Part shown: positions 1-12,000 of the stretch, one piece after another
Numbering within the stretch: position 1 is the first letter of the stretch
How the letters are laid out: every line of letters starts with the position of its first letter
Assembly (NCBI RefSeq): GCF_029227915.1
Contig: NC_079886.1
Span: 8,370,001 to 8,434,000 of the forward strand
Length of the DNA: 64,000 nt
DNA from: Hydractinia symbiolongicarpus
Lineage: Eukaryota > Cnidaria > Hydrozoa > Anthoathecata > Hydractiniidae
Direction: 5' to 3'
Position numbers and translations under genes: made by a program
The notes under the pieces: model-generated
The model's database searches: none
What the model was told of the DNA's origin: nothing
Seen by the model: only the letters and a program-made list of their open reading frames with translations

Positions 1-3000
1 TCGAGAACATTCTTCATCACAATCCAAACTATAAAACAAACAATTATTGCAACAAGAACAAAAACATACAACGTAAAATAAACATTTTAAACTTGGCTCT
101 GCTCTTAACAGCTTTGTCAAGCTTGAAAATGGTAATTCTACTTTAGTTTTAATGCTAGGTTTTTCTACGTACAATTTTGGTCGCTTGTCTGCATTGGTAA
201 TGCTCGAAATGTCAATTGAATGGCCAGTTTGTAGATTATGAAGCTGACTTGTTAGCATCTCTGCATTGAAACTACAAAAGAGAAAGAAATAGTATTGTCC
301 AATCATAGAGTATATTGGAAACTAACATCACCCCATGAAAACAAGAGAAAGAAAGTTACCTTTGGTAAGCAGAGTTGACAGTACCAGCTAAGCAAAATGC
401 ACTCGCTGATTTACGTCCACAGCGACACGTGATATTGACCTGAATACATTAACAGTGCGTTAAAATCTGTTTATTAAAATAAATCTTATTTAGATCTAGA
501 GTTGTGATTTTTTCAAGTCTAACTTATTTCGAGGAAACATACACATTTCTGGATCTTTTTTTACACTAGATAAAAATTTAATTTCACTACTGCATATTAA
601 GTTCAACTCTCAGGTTGTTAGCAATGTGATAGACAAGGCATTCTTAACCTACAGCTTGTAGCATAACACTTCATATAGGAACGGAGGGCTTATTATGACG
701 TTACATTAAATGCACATACCTGCGCTTTGCACGGTGTTGCGGGACAGTCTTTCCCACTGTGACAAATGGCACCACAGTCGTGAGCACAATCTTTTCTCTT
801 GATAGGACAAGTCTGAGTGCAGACCTCTCCAACAGCTATACACGGTCCCTGGTAAGAAATAAAACGTCATGTTGCTATTTACATAAAAAAAAGTTTAAAG
901 GTTAAAAAAAATGTTGTGGTCAGCATAGTGTATTTGGAAATTTTTGTCAAAGTCTGTGGTACTGGTTAATTCCGATGTAATACCTTTCCTGGGTGAGATT
1001 CATAAATTTTTAAATGGAATACCTTATGGCATGTTTTTATACATTTATGGAGTTGACAGGACAGAAGCTTTCCACACTTTCTTCCACAAGATACCTCTGT
1101 TAAATGACACGGTACATTCTTCCAAATCTAAAAGATAAGAAAAATCCTTTACATATTGTCCCTAATCTGCATGTTCTGTGGAAAATTAATAACTTTTGGT
1201 AGGTGCTTATTTTTTTTCTTCCTTACTTTTTATGTTTAATTAACATCTAATAAAATCATGCTCATTTTTAATCAAAATGAAAAGACATAGACTGTACACA
1301 ACTGAGAAAACTATGAACCATGGATGTACGACTGGTGCATTTAGTTGGTATACGAAAGCTTAAACACTGAAATAACACTGCTAACAAAATGAAAACTTGC
1401 CTCGTGACCTCCCATACATTGTTTTGTTGTCAAAAACGTGCACGGTGGACAACTGTCTTCGTTGTGACATGGATGAAGCGCTAGAAAAACAAAGATATTC
1501 AGCATTTTGCACAGTCTTAACGTTTAAAAACTTTTATCCCAATTTAAAAACAAAAAGGAACAAAATAAATAAATGAATAAGCTTTAAACAGTGCCATTTA
1601 GGAAACAAACGAGATCAACTTACGTTGATGTCCACATTGATGTGATCTATTGCATGGCTGAGAACATTCTGGTGGTTTAGTGCCACATGCAATAGGCGGG
1701 TAGATAACTGTTGCACCACAATGACAGGACAATTCATCAAAACCTTGAAAATAAATTTGATGTCAATGTTTTCCCCATAGTAAAAACTAGAAATTCTTAA
1801 TATAATATTTTGCTACTTATTGTGGGATTAGAGAAAAAAATAAAAATTTATTAGAATCATTATAAAGAATATTGTCACAAAATTTCCATAACTGAGTAAA
1901 CTTTATTCCTCAAATTAAGACAACATAGGATTCCATCTTTAAATTAAGATAAGAGGCCCATAACAGCCAGCACTGTGTCCTTTTAAAGACACGTTCATGT
2001 AAGCGTAATATTAACAGAATGGTATCCAATTGCGATACCTGCTCTCCAGCATGGAGGACAAAACCCAATATGACACACTTCATCACACTTGTGCGTTCCA
2101 CAGGAGAGTTTCTTTCCGCATATAATATTACAACTATGCTCTTTGTCTGTGCAACATTTTTGATTGCACTTGTGACGACCACACTTTCTCTTCTTGTTGC
2201 ATTTTCTCTCACAGAGTATTGGCTCATCTGAAATAACAATGTCAAAACTCATTTTTTAAGTTCCTCACACAAAAATTGCAGCCCAAGCAGTGTATGAAGT
2301 AAGGGATTGTTGCTGTGATATTTTTAAAAAAATGGGGAAGTTTAGCTACATAAAGGTACAAGAAAGGGCTAAGGGTACAAAAGGGTACAAAAAGATTTTG
2401 CAGTTATCTAGGTGATTCTTTTTTCGTCACCCGGTAAGCTGAAAGCATCAAATCTTTTTATTCTGGCCTCTTCAATTTTTTGTTAAAAAATTAAATGCAA
2501 AAAAATTTTATTGGATGCATTTGTGATTTCATGTTTCAGATTTGGTATACAAAAATAATACCACAGGTATATACAACTAGAGTTGCTTAACAAAAAAATA
2601 AAAAAAATAATGGTGTCTTTACTCCACCCTACCTGGTTTCACATCTTTGCAAGGTATATCCTACAAAAAAGGGTAATAACATAAGTAAAACTGCAACATC
2701 TACTTCCTTCTAACAAAAAATATATATTTACACTATACCTTTTTGATAGCAGTACAGCGACATTTCACATTTGTTATTTTCTCGCATGGTTTGCATTTAC
2801 CAGTATGGCATCTCATCATACACAAGTGGGAAGAACCTAAGATAGAAAGATAAAGACTTTACTTGCTTGCCGTGTGTGACAGTTTGCTTGCTGTGAATAT
2901 GAGCAGGCTTCCACTGAACACAAGTCATATAAAAAGACTTTTATAAGAAAAAGACGTTTATAAGAAGACTATAAAAAAATGGAACTTAAAAAATGAAACA

Positions 3001-6000
3001 CTGACATTGGTGGACCTGCATACCAAGACACTTACACTTCAACATTATTGACATTGTTACAATTGCATTGTTTAAAGTGCTTTTTACTGGGTTACAATTG
3101 GAAAAAAAATTAAAATTGGTTGTTAGTATTCGGTTGGGGATTTCTACCATTCAGGCAGTAAGTTTGGGAACTAACCTAAAGAAAATTTTTGGTTTTTGTT
3201 GTAAATGAAAAAAATATCCTTGAAATGATTATCCTTAGGACAGAAACACATAAAAAGGTTCTGCTTTAAAATGCCAAAAATGTGTCCCTTAGATTAAAAT
3301 AGTTGCATCTAGCTAATGTTTTGCTGTCTTTTTCAGCCAAACATGGTAGTTTTGAATAGCAACAAGGAATTCCTGTGTGGTTTTTAAGACGGATGTGAAT
3401 TTCTGTGGATTCATCCACAAATTATTTACGACTAGTAATCTGTGAAGAGTGCCAATAAACGGAATTTGTCACGAAATCAGGTAGGTGTTTACCACGTTTA
3501 CTATAAATCTTTTAGATTATTTTATTGTTGTATTACTAGGGTTTTGTCTATCTCAGTTACAACGAAAATATCAGAGGTAGCAGAGAATAGGTAACAATTA
3601 CAAGATAACACCAGTGTGTAATGACAAGAAGTAATAGTTATGTTGATGAATTAAAAGCTTGGACATTGTTAACAGATTTAGAGAAAGAGAGGCAAGGCAT
3701 TGCAGTGGCTTTGTCTTTGCCAGAAGAAGATTCAACACAAGTGCGAGATAAAGTGTTTTATGAGATTAGTATTACTGATTTGAATAAAGAAGATGGAATA
3801 GACACTTTGATAGCTTTTATGAACAACTGCTTTAAGAAAGATGAATTAATTAACTGATGTGTTTGAACATCCACAAACTTTGAACGATATAAAAGAATAA
3901 ATGAAGAAACTATGGAGTAGTATATAATAGAATGTGTAAAGTTGTATTATAAATTAAAGAAATTTGATATGACATTACCAGTAAGTGTTTGTTTGATGGA
4001 GGAACTATGTTTAAACTTTGACAAGTCAACTTTTAAGCAAAAGTGATTAAGATAAAAATACTTTTTCAGAAGTTCTTAACTGTGTTGTAGTGAATAGTGC
4101 TTGCTCAGATACTGTTACTGCAGAGGATTGGCTTAAGTGTTGTTTGGATTCATTATACAGAAAAACAAAACACATTTAACGATCTCTCAGTAACACTCTT
4201 TTGGGTGGGGAAGGTTGGAAATCTAATGGCAAAACTAAAATACCATGCAATATGGCTAGGACAGAATGTGAAAACCCTACAAAAAATAGACCTTATTTGG
4301 TAAGGTAGATTTGCAGAATACAGCATTAAGTCATTATTGCATACCCTTGAAAAATGAAAGTTTGTTTTTCTAACTTGATATCTATGAGAGTCATTTCAAG
4401 AAAAAGAAAAGAAAGTTCTAAAATTGCACAAGCAATTTTAACATTCCACTGCAAAACGGTTAGCAAGTCTATTAGTTGATGCAAAACTATATTTTAAGCA
4501 AATTTTGGATGAAATTGAACAAGACTGTGAAATGTGCAAGAAGCTTATATGGACGTCAGATCAGTGGTCTCATTACCATTAGCTATTTAAAATATAGTTG
4601 TTTTATCTCATTCATTCATTTAAAACCCACCTGTTGCAACAAATTTTATCATAACGTAACAACAGAAAGGTGAGTGATTTAACAATAAAACATAACGGTC
4701 AAGAATAAATCGAGATCAGTGTCGAAGATAAAAAAAGGTATTCCCTTTAAAGAATAACATATAAAAAAAACCTTGAAAAAATGATTTGAAAAAGTTTTTT
4801 TGGAGTTAAGTGCGTTTTCTATTAAGAGGTGCTAAATTTCAAAATGCTGCCCAATTTCTTGGTGTTCAAAGAACTTATATAGTAAATCATTTTATAAAAA
4901 TATACTTGTGTTACTATGCTGGTGTCAAACAAAACATCTTAGAATCGCAGCTATTCAACTAATGGCGAATGAAGGAAACATTTTTGTTAGCCTGCATTTT
5001 TACAATTATCACATAGAATGACCAAACGAGGAGCATAATGCAACCAATGAGTGTATTAAAAGGAACCCGAGGTATAAAAAGATGTTGGACTTAAATTATA
5101 GAGCTTAAATAGTTGGTTAAACAAGTGCAAATTTTATTGTAAACAAGTTACAGATCTTGAGTTATTGGAGAAAAATTAAAAGGCCTGGGACGAGCAAACA
5201 AGTGCCAATTTGGCAAAAAAATTATGTTAATCAATTCAACTTTATATTGTCTATGCATTGATAAAGTTCACATGCACATTCTTTAACAAGTCAAAATTAC
5301 TGATGACTGAAAATGTCAAAATTTGCTACTACTTAAATATGATGACATAATTTATGCAACATAATTAAATATGAAATTCTTTAAATGTGAATATCTTGAG
5401 AATGACCAACATCATTATATACCTTGGGTTCCCTTTAACCAATGGGTAGATTACATTTGACAGAGACAATAATTCGTTGCTGAATGACATTTTTTTTTAA
5501 TTTAGACACAATTTTGTTCAGAAGACTTTCAGCACGGTAGTGCTCATCTCTCTTGGAAAAGGGGAGAATGTTTAATATGTTCACTATATATATTATCGTT
5601 ATCTTTTAAATTAGTTTATTATTGTTGTATGACTGTTTTCTTTGTCTATCTCAGTATATATATTGAAGTTATCAGTAGGTTCCCCCTAAAAAATCTAAGC
5701 CCCAGAAAAAATTTACTTCAACCCTTTCCCCCTAAAGGCCGATATACACTGAAGAATATTTACGAAGAATATTAACTTTTTAAATATTCTTTTAATATTC
5801 TTTTAATATTTTTTGGTAAATACACATAAAAATATTAAAAAATATTGCAACACCTGCATACTAATGTCATATTTTTTCGTTATTTTTTAAACATATACAA
5901 ATGGTAGGTTGTATGAGGCCTGTGTAAGAAGTGTTATGTTGTACAGTAGTGAGACATGGGCAGAGAAGCAGGAAGATCTTGACCGTTTAGAAAGGAATGA

Positions 6001-9000
6001 TATGAGAATGGTTAGGTGGATGTGTAACGCCAGTCTGGGAGACAGAAAGAGTTCAGATGAGCTAAGAAGCAGGCTAAGTATCCGTAAAATTAAAGATGTT
6101 ATCCAGATAAAGAAGATTGAGTTGGCTGGGGCACTTGGAAAGAATGGAGGGGATAATTGGGTAAGAAAGTGTAGAGACTTGATAGTTCCTAGGGCAAACA
6201 GTCTAGATCAGATTGAGTCCAACAATAGCTGAAGTTTCTCTGAAGTTTCTTTCACAACTTTTTATTTTATGTAAAAGCGCAGTTTCGAAAGAAAAAGTTA
6301 CAATGACGTCATATTTCAATAGAAGTATGCTTATGTTGTACATAACTTATTGTTTGTATATTCTTTTCTCACTGAATATAATCAAACTGATTTGATTATA
6401 TTCAACTTGTTTTTTATTTGAGCAATATTGAAAAAATATTCATGAATTTTTATTCTTCTACAAGATACACGGGAAAATAATGGAAGAATATTAATCTACT
6501 CAAGTTATTTATCTAATTATTCTTCTGTGTATATCGGCCTTAAAAAATGACAAAAAAAATAATTTTAAAATGCACAAAAAAAAATTTGAAATTTATATGG
6601 TGGCTCACAAACTGAGGTGCATTTGGTTTGGTTTTTGGTTTGAGTCACCACTAACCTTTCGGTCCACATTTCAGTTTCTTTCCACAGAAGCTATCACAGG
6701 TAGGTATAGAATCTAAACATGTTTTTCTTTCTTCTACATTAAGTTGAGTGACAGGTACTTTACCACACGGACAGAATTGCACATTTGCAGGCAGCAATGG
6801 ACATTCTTTACAAGGACCACTGTGACATGCAGTCTCACATTTGTGATTTTTGCAAGTCAGATCTCTAATAAACAAGTCAAAAATAAATTAAAACACAATG
6901 GAACAATAGGAAAGTGAAAAAAACACTAAATTTAAGCTGTTGATCATAGGAAAACTACTTTCTACACAAAACATAGAATTATCTCACACAACTCAATGTT
7001 ACCAAAATTATTTTATTTTTTCTCAAGAGCTCAATAATTACCTGCCACATGGTTTACCACATGAAAAATTCGTTTTATATTCCCCATCGAAATTGTCCTT
7101 TTCAGTAGGCAATATTTCACCTTAAATGAAAAGCAAAAATAAATTAATAAAATTATTTACTATTACTGTAATGAAGAGATAGTTACAGGATGTAGGGCTG
7201 TTAATAAGGGGTGAGTGATAGCTCTTGCACATGCAAAGACGTACCTAATTCTGAGAAATGTTATAACTGCGGATCCATCAACTGCTCCCTCAGTTTTACA
7301 AAAAGTTTATCTTAGCTAGCTAAACTTGGTACTGTATATTTGTTTTTCTAGTAATTCGTTTTTTTGTAGATTTGTAGATTAACATTGAACATATTTTAGT
7401 TTCGGAATTAAAATTGTGCCAGTGATATATTGCCCATTTTGCTTGTAATTGCAATTATGCAAACCTGCTTCATCCCTGTCTCAATAGGGTTCACCTCTTG
7501 AACCAGTGAAGGATTGCATAGCTAGTTATCAGCTGTAATCCATGGTTATCAACTACAAAGGGTCGTGTTGACATCTTAGTCTATGTAATTCTTTATCTGG
7601 ATCAGGAGTCGGTGGATTAGCTTGGGTGTACAGGTTGACTTTAAGAAGGCTTTTTTTGTTGGTTAATTTTTCCACAATAAAACAAAAATAATTATATTAT
7701 TTTTCTTGTGTATCACTCGTCGTGTTTCGATTTCGTTTTAATTCTCAATACAATTTTATCTATCAAAGTCTAATAAATACTGGAACCGCCTTAAAGCTTT
7801 TTAAATTAACAACAACAAATTTACCTGTTCCACAGTTGACTACCCTTCTTTGCTTACCACAAAAACATTCTAAAGAACAAATTCATGCAATATATTACAG
7901 AGTGTGGAATGGCCTTTGTCTAATTTTCTTAAAGAAAATAATCCTTGGTATTAACAATACACTGAAATCTTTTAGAATAGTTCTAGGATAATTCTTTCCC
8001 GCTAGCTTCATAAAAACTGAAAACTTTTGTATGAGGCATAACCATCACTGTATTGTTAAAAACTGGCAAACACATGCTATTATTTAAAATAAACGATGAG
8101 AAATTCTGAGAATCCAGAGAGGGGGTAGCATATAAAAAAGTGCTTGGCATGTTTAAGACTGGTTTTCACACTACTATAACAGGAAACACATTATAATTTC
8201 AGGAATACCTTTTTACTACTTGTTCTAAAAACAAAGCAAAACAACACAGCATACCTTCATTGTATTGTACATCACATGTTTCACAAGGACCTGTTGAAAC
8301 AAAATTAATATAAAATAATAGTTGCAAAGGGTAAAATTGGCCAAGTTTAAGTATTTTTATGCCATAACACAATTTGTTTGAAAACTTTTATTTTTACCTT
8401 GATGGCACTTTAATTGACAATGATGTTGCCCACACTTGAGTAACTTTGAGCATGTGTTATCACATTTTATGAGATTTGGTTGACCACACCTCAACTTGGT
8501 CCTAAAAGCAAACACCTTAATTAAAAGACACATATATGCTGCTTCAAAAATGCTTGTGTCAATCTTATTTGTACACAGATTGAAAACTGTTAAAATCAAA
8601 TTGTAATTTAGAATTTAAATAATTAACTTCTTCCATTTCTGATATCCAAGTTAAACTAATAAATTATCTTTAAAAAACTTAAAATGTGTAGAAGTTGTAT
8701 TTCCCTGGCCCTGAAAGCTGGCATTATAAACAAACTTACGATGTTTTTCCACATGGGCAATGCTTTGACACCATAACAGGACACGATGGACAAGGTCCAG
8801 GATGACACAACCTTTAAAGAATTAAAATATATACCATAACAAAAAATGACAACGCCATCCTTATTTAGAAATAGTCTCCACGATCATTTATTTTTTATTA
8901 AAATTGAAAAGATTACCAATATATGGAAATTGTTTCATTATTTTTTTACATCATTTCATAATTGTATCATGAAACAAATTAAATGTTTTATATTCTTTAA

Positions 9001-12000
9001 TGAAATTATTCTATAATAAACAAGAAAAATGGATTGATTTTGAATCTATTTGTTTCAATTAAAAACCCAAAAAGCTGCCATATTTTGTTCTAAAGTCAAG
9101 CGAAAACCTTCCTTTGAAGCTAAAATTTGCTGCATTTCCTTCAAAAATAATGAACAAATGTCCTTACACAACTTAACAATCGCTATACCCTGATCTATAG
9201 AATGACGAGAACATGTTGCTTTACAGCGTATTTTGAGGTAAAGTGACAAGTACACCCTACAAACATAAAAATCTGCCCACTTTGTTATTAATAAAAACCA
9301 ACCGAAACTACTACTTTAATGGGAGAAGAAAAGTTTTCAACGCAGTTGTTGTAAAATATCTTTTTTCTATAAGCATGTGCTTTTTACCTGTGAATTTAAA
9401 TACTCAATGGATAATATTTTTTTATTATTTTTTAACACCCTGAAACAATTTTGAAATTATCTGGAATTATGCTGTGTGAAACGATTGTACATAAACATTA
9501 AAGAAATGATTTTAAACCAAATTTGAAACAAATCAAAAAATGAAATAAAAAATTAAACTTCAAATATTTACTTTACAATCGTTTTAAATTTGTATGGCAA
9601 GTTCTGCTAATCAAAAAATAAAACAAAACGAAACTATTTTTTTCGAAATGATTCTGTACTTGTTTGTTTCCCCTCAAGTGTTATATGTTTAGAATTCGCA
9701 AGTGATACTGTCGCGGTTTGCTTAGACAAGATTCTCTTGCATTAAAAATATCAATTTTCCTTATGCAATGCAATATGCAAAACAAATATGTGTGCGAAAA
9801 ATAAGTAAAAAAAAAAAACACTTATAAAGGCAAATATGTTTCCACAATGGAAAGAAAATAAGACAAAGGAAGAAGGAAAATTACAAAGTACAATCCACTT
9901 AAAGTTATCCTAAAATATAAATCACACTTATAATCACAATGTTTTGAAAGTAATTTTTTTACTTACTCGTTACAACTATGTTCACATGGTAGATTTACAC
10001 GCTTCTTTTTACAGACTTCGCCACAACCTACCAACGAGAAAAAAGTTTAGTTTGAGGCTGGATTTTCTGAAGCAAAGTTAACAATAGAAATTAATAGGTT
10101 GTTAGTTTTAAAAATAGCGCTCTGGGCGATAGAAATATCAGAAATATGTACATTAACACGCTTCTCAATCTATATTATATTTCTCGCTCTCTGTCTGTGA
10201 GCCAATTTAAAAATTGGTGGTATTGTAAACGAAAATGCCAAGATAATCACACATATAATCATTGTAATAATCCCGACCAAGTAAATTTCATTATTTCATG
10301 CTAACAGGTGGCAAGGAAGCACGAAGTAGCAATGGGCAAATATGCAAGATGAGCTAAACCCATGGAATTTTCTGCGGGCTAACGACTAGTTTGACAAATT
10401 TACCTAATACTGATGATTAACATGGAAAAAATCTACAGGTTGTCCGTCCCTTAAATTATATGAATATTTGTCAGTTTTAGTTTGATAAAAATATACTGCT
10501 TTTCTATTTTATTTGGTGTACCTGTAGCATGACTTTTTTGTTGCACGCACACACAGACAAACATGGGTTTGATATAAGGAGAGTAAAAACTGAAAAGCCA
10601 AAAATATTCAGTGAAATTTACTTCTGATTCTAATTCCTAAACTAAAAAAACTTTCCCTCTCAGAAATAAATTGCTGCACTTACTGTGTGGTGTAATTCCA
10701 TCTTTTGGTGTCCAATCAGGATCTCGAACTTTGCCTAATAATAGTATTAAGGTTTAATAAAAAAAATGTAAAAAGAAATTATTTATTAAAACTTTTTTTA
10801 AAATGACGGTATTTTATCAATTGAGGAGATTTGAGGAGTTTTTAAGGGAAATGCAATGAGTGAAAAACAAATTATTGCCATTTCTAAGCACTTTAAAAAT
10901 AAAAATAAACAGCAGGTTATAATTTTATACACAATGAGGGACTATTGATGAAAAAGTTGTTAAAAAATCCACTTTCAGTTGATTTTTAGGGAGACTTTTT
11001 CAAAATTGGAAAGAATTGAGGAGTTTTAAGGTGTGACAACTCTGTCAATAATGTCTTGTATAGATATACAAGACGAAATATTTGCAATAAAATAATGTCA
11101 ACAATACAACTTCTCTCATTCATGTTTACTATTAAATTAGTTTTGATTACCAATTTAAATAATCAACTTACCACAAAAGCAGAAATATTTGTTAGGAGGC
11201 CTTGTTGAAACATTTTGACACCCTGGGCATCGCCAACCGCTTTCCTCTAAAATGAACAAGAACAAATTTAAATTATAAATATTTTATATTTTTATTCTTT
11301 CATGAAACTATCCAATACTCCTGAACTTTTTTTATTGAATACTGAATTCTTGACCAGAGTGAAAATACTAAAAAATATTAACTAATAGAAAGACAAACAC
11401 TTTAAACTAAAATAAAAAATCTGCTGTAATTTGTAAACAGAAAAAGTTCAAAATCTCTTTTTTTTACCTTTCACTGCTGCAGCTTCTGATCTTGCCCATT
11501 TCCTGATGCAAGATAAGTGAAAGATATGAAAACAATTGCTGCAATTCCATACTTGATTGCTCCATTTGACAGGTTCGCAACACACCATGCATTCGTAGCT
11601 ACCATTAATCAATTGCTCTATTAATGAGCGGGCTTGTGACGAATCAATTGGTCCACACTTTGTCAAAGCTTTCTCCTGCCACTTTTTTGGATTCTCCATT
11701 GGATCTAAGAGTATATTCTGCATGACAGACGGATTTAGGTGTTGTTGCACATGCCGAATATGTCCCTGATGATTGGTAGGGAAGTAACCACTGTAAGATT
11801 GCAAGCTGCTCATCCCTCCACTGCTTGACAGGTTACTTCCATGTAAATTATCATGGTAATTTGAAGATGAGAGCAGGCCTGGTGCTCCATGTGTACCCAT
11901 TTGAGAATACATTCCTGAATAGCTACTAACTCCTTGGTGTTGAAACATAGATGACGGATGATTAAATGCATGCAGTGCTGCAGCTGAAGTGTTTGTTTGA

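Larger units (their letters stand above)
3485..5655 (+). mobile_element. Decayed Ty1/copia-like LTR retrotransposon remnant in an NFX1 intron
   Basis: Two related stretches, about 3485-3556 and 5573-5655, share the pattern ATTGTTGTAT...TTTGTCTATCTCAG and look like short LTR remains. Right after the first is AATATCAGAGG (near 3567), resembling the initiator-Met tRNA primer-binding site typical of copia elements. A purine-rich tract (about 5555-5570) precedes the second. Between them is a gag-like reading frame at 3621-3857, followed out of frame near 3930-4010 by residues that continue it ([13 protein letters not shown]). The rest of gag-pol is missing or scrambled, and a MITE has inserted at 5060-5434. 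The copia assignment is inference from the primer site and gag pattern. No intact gene remains. Confidence 0.5.
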
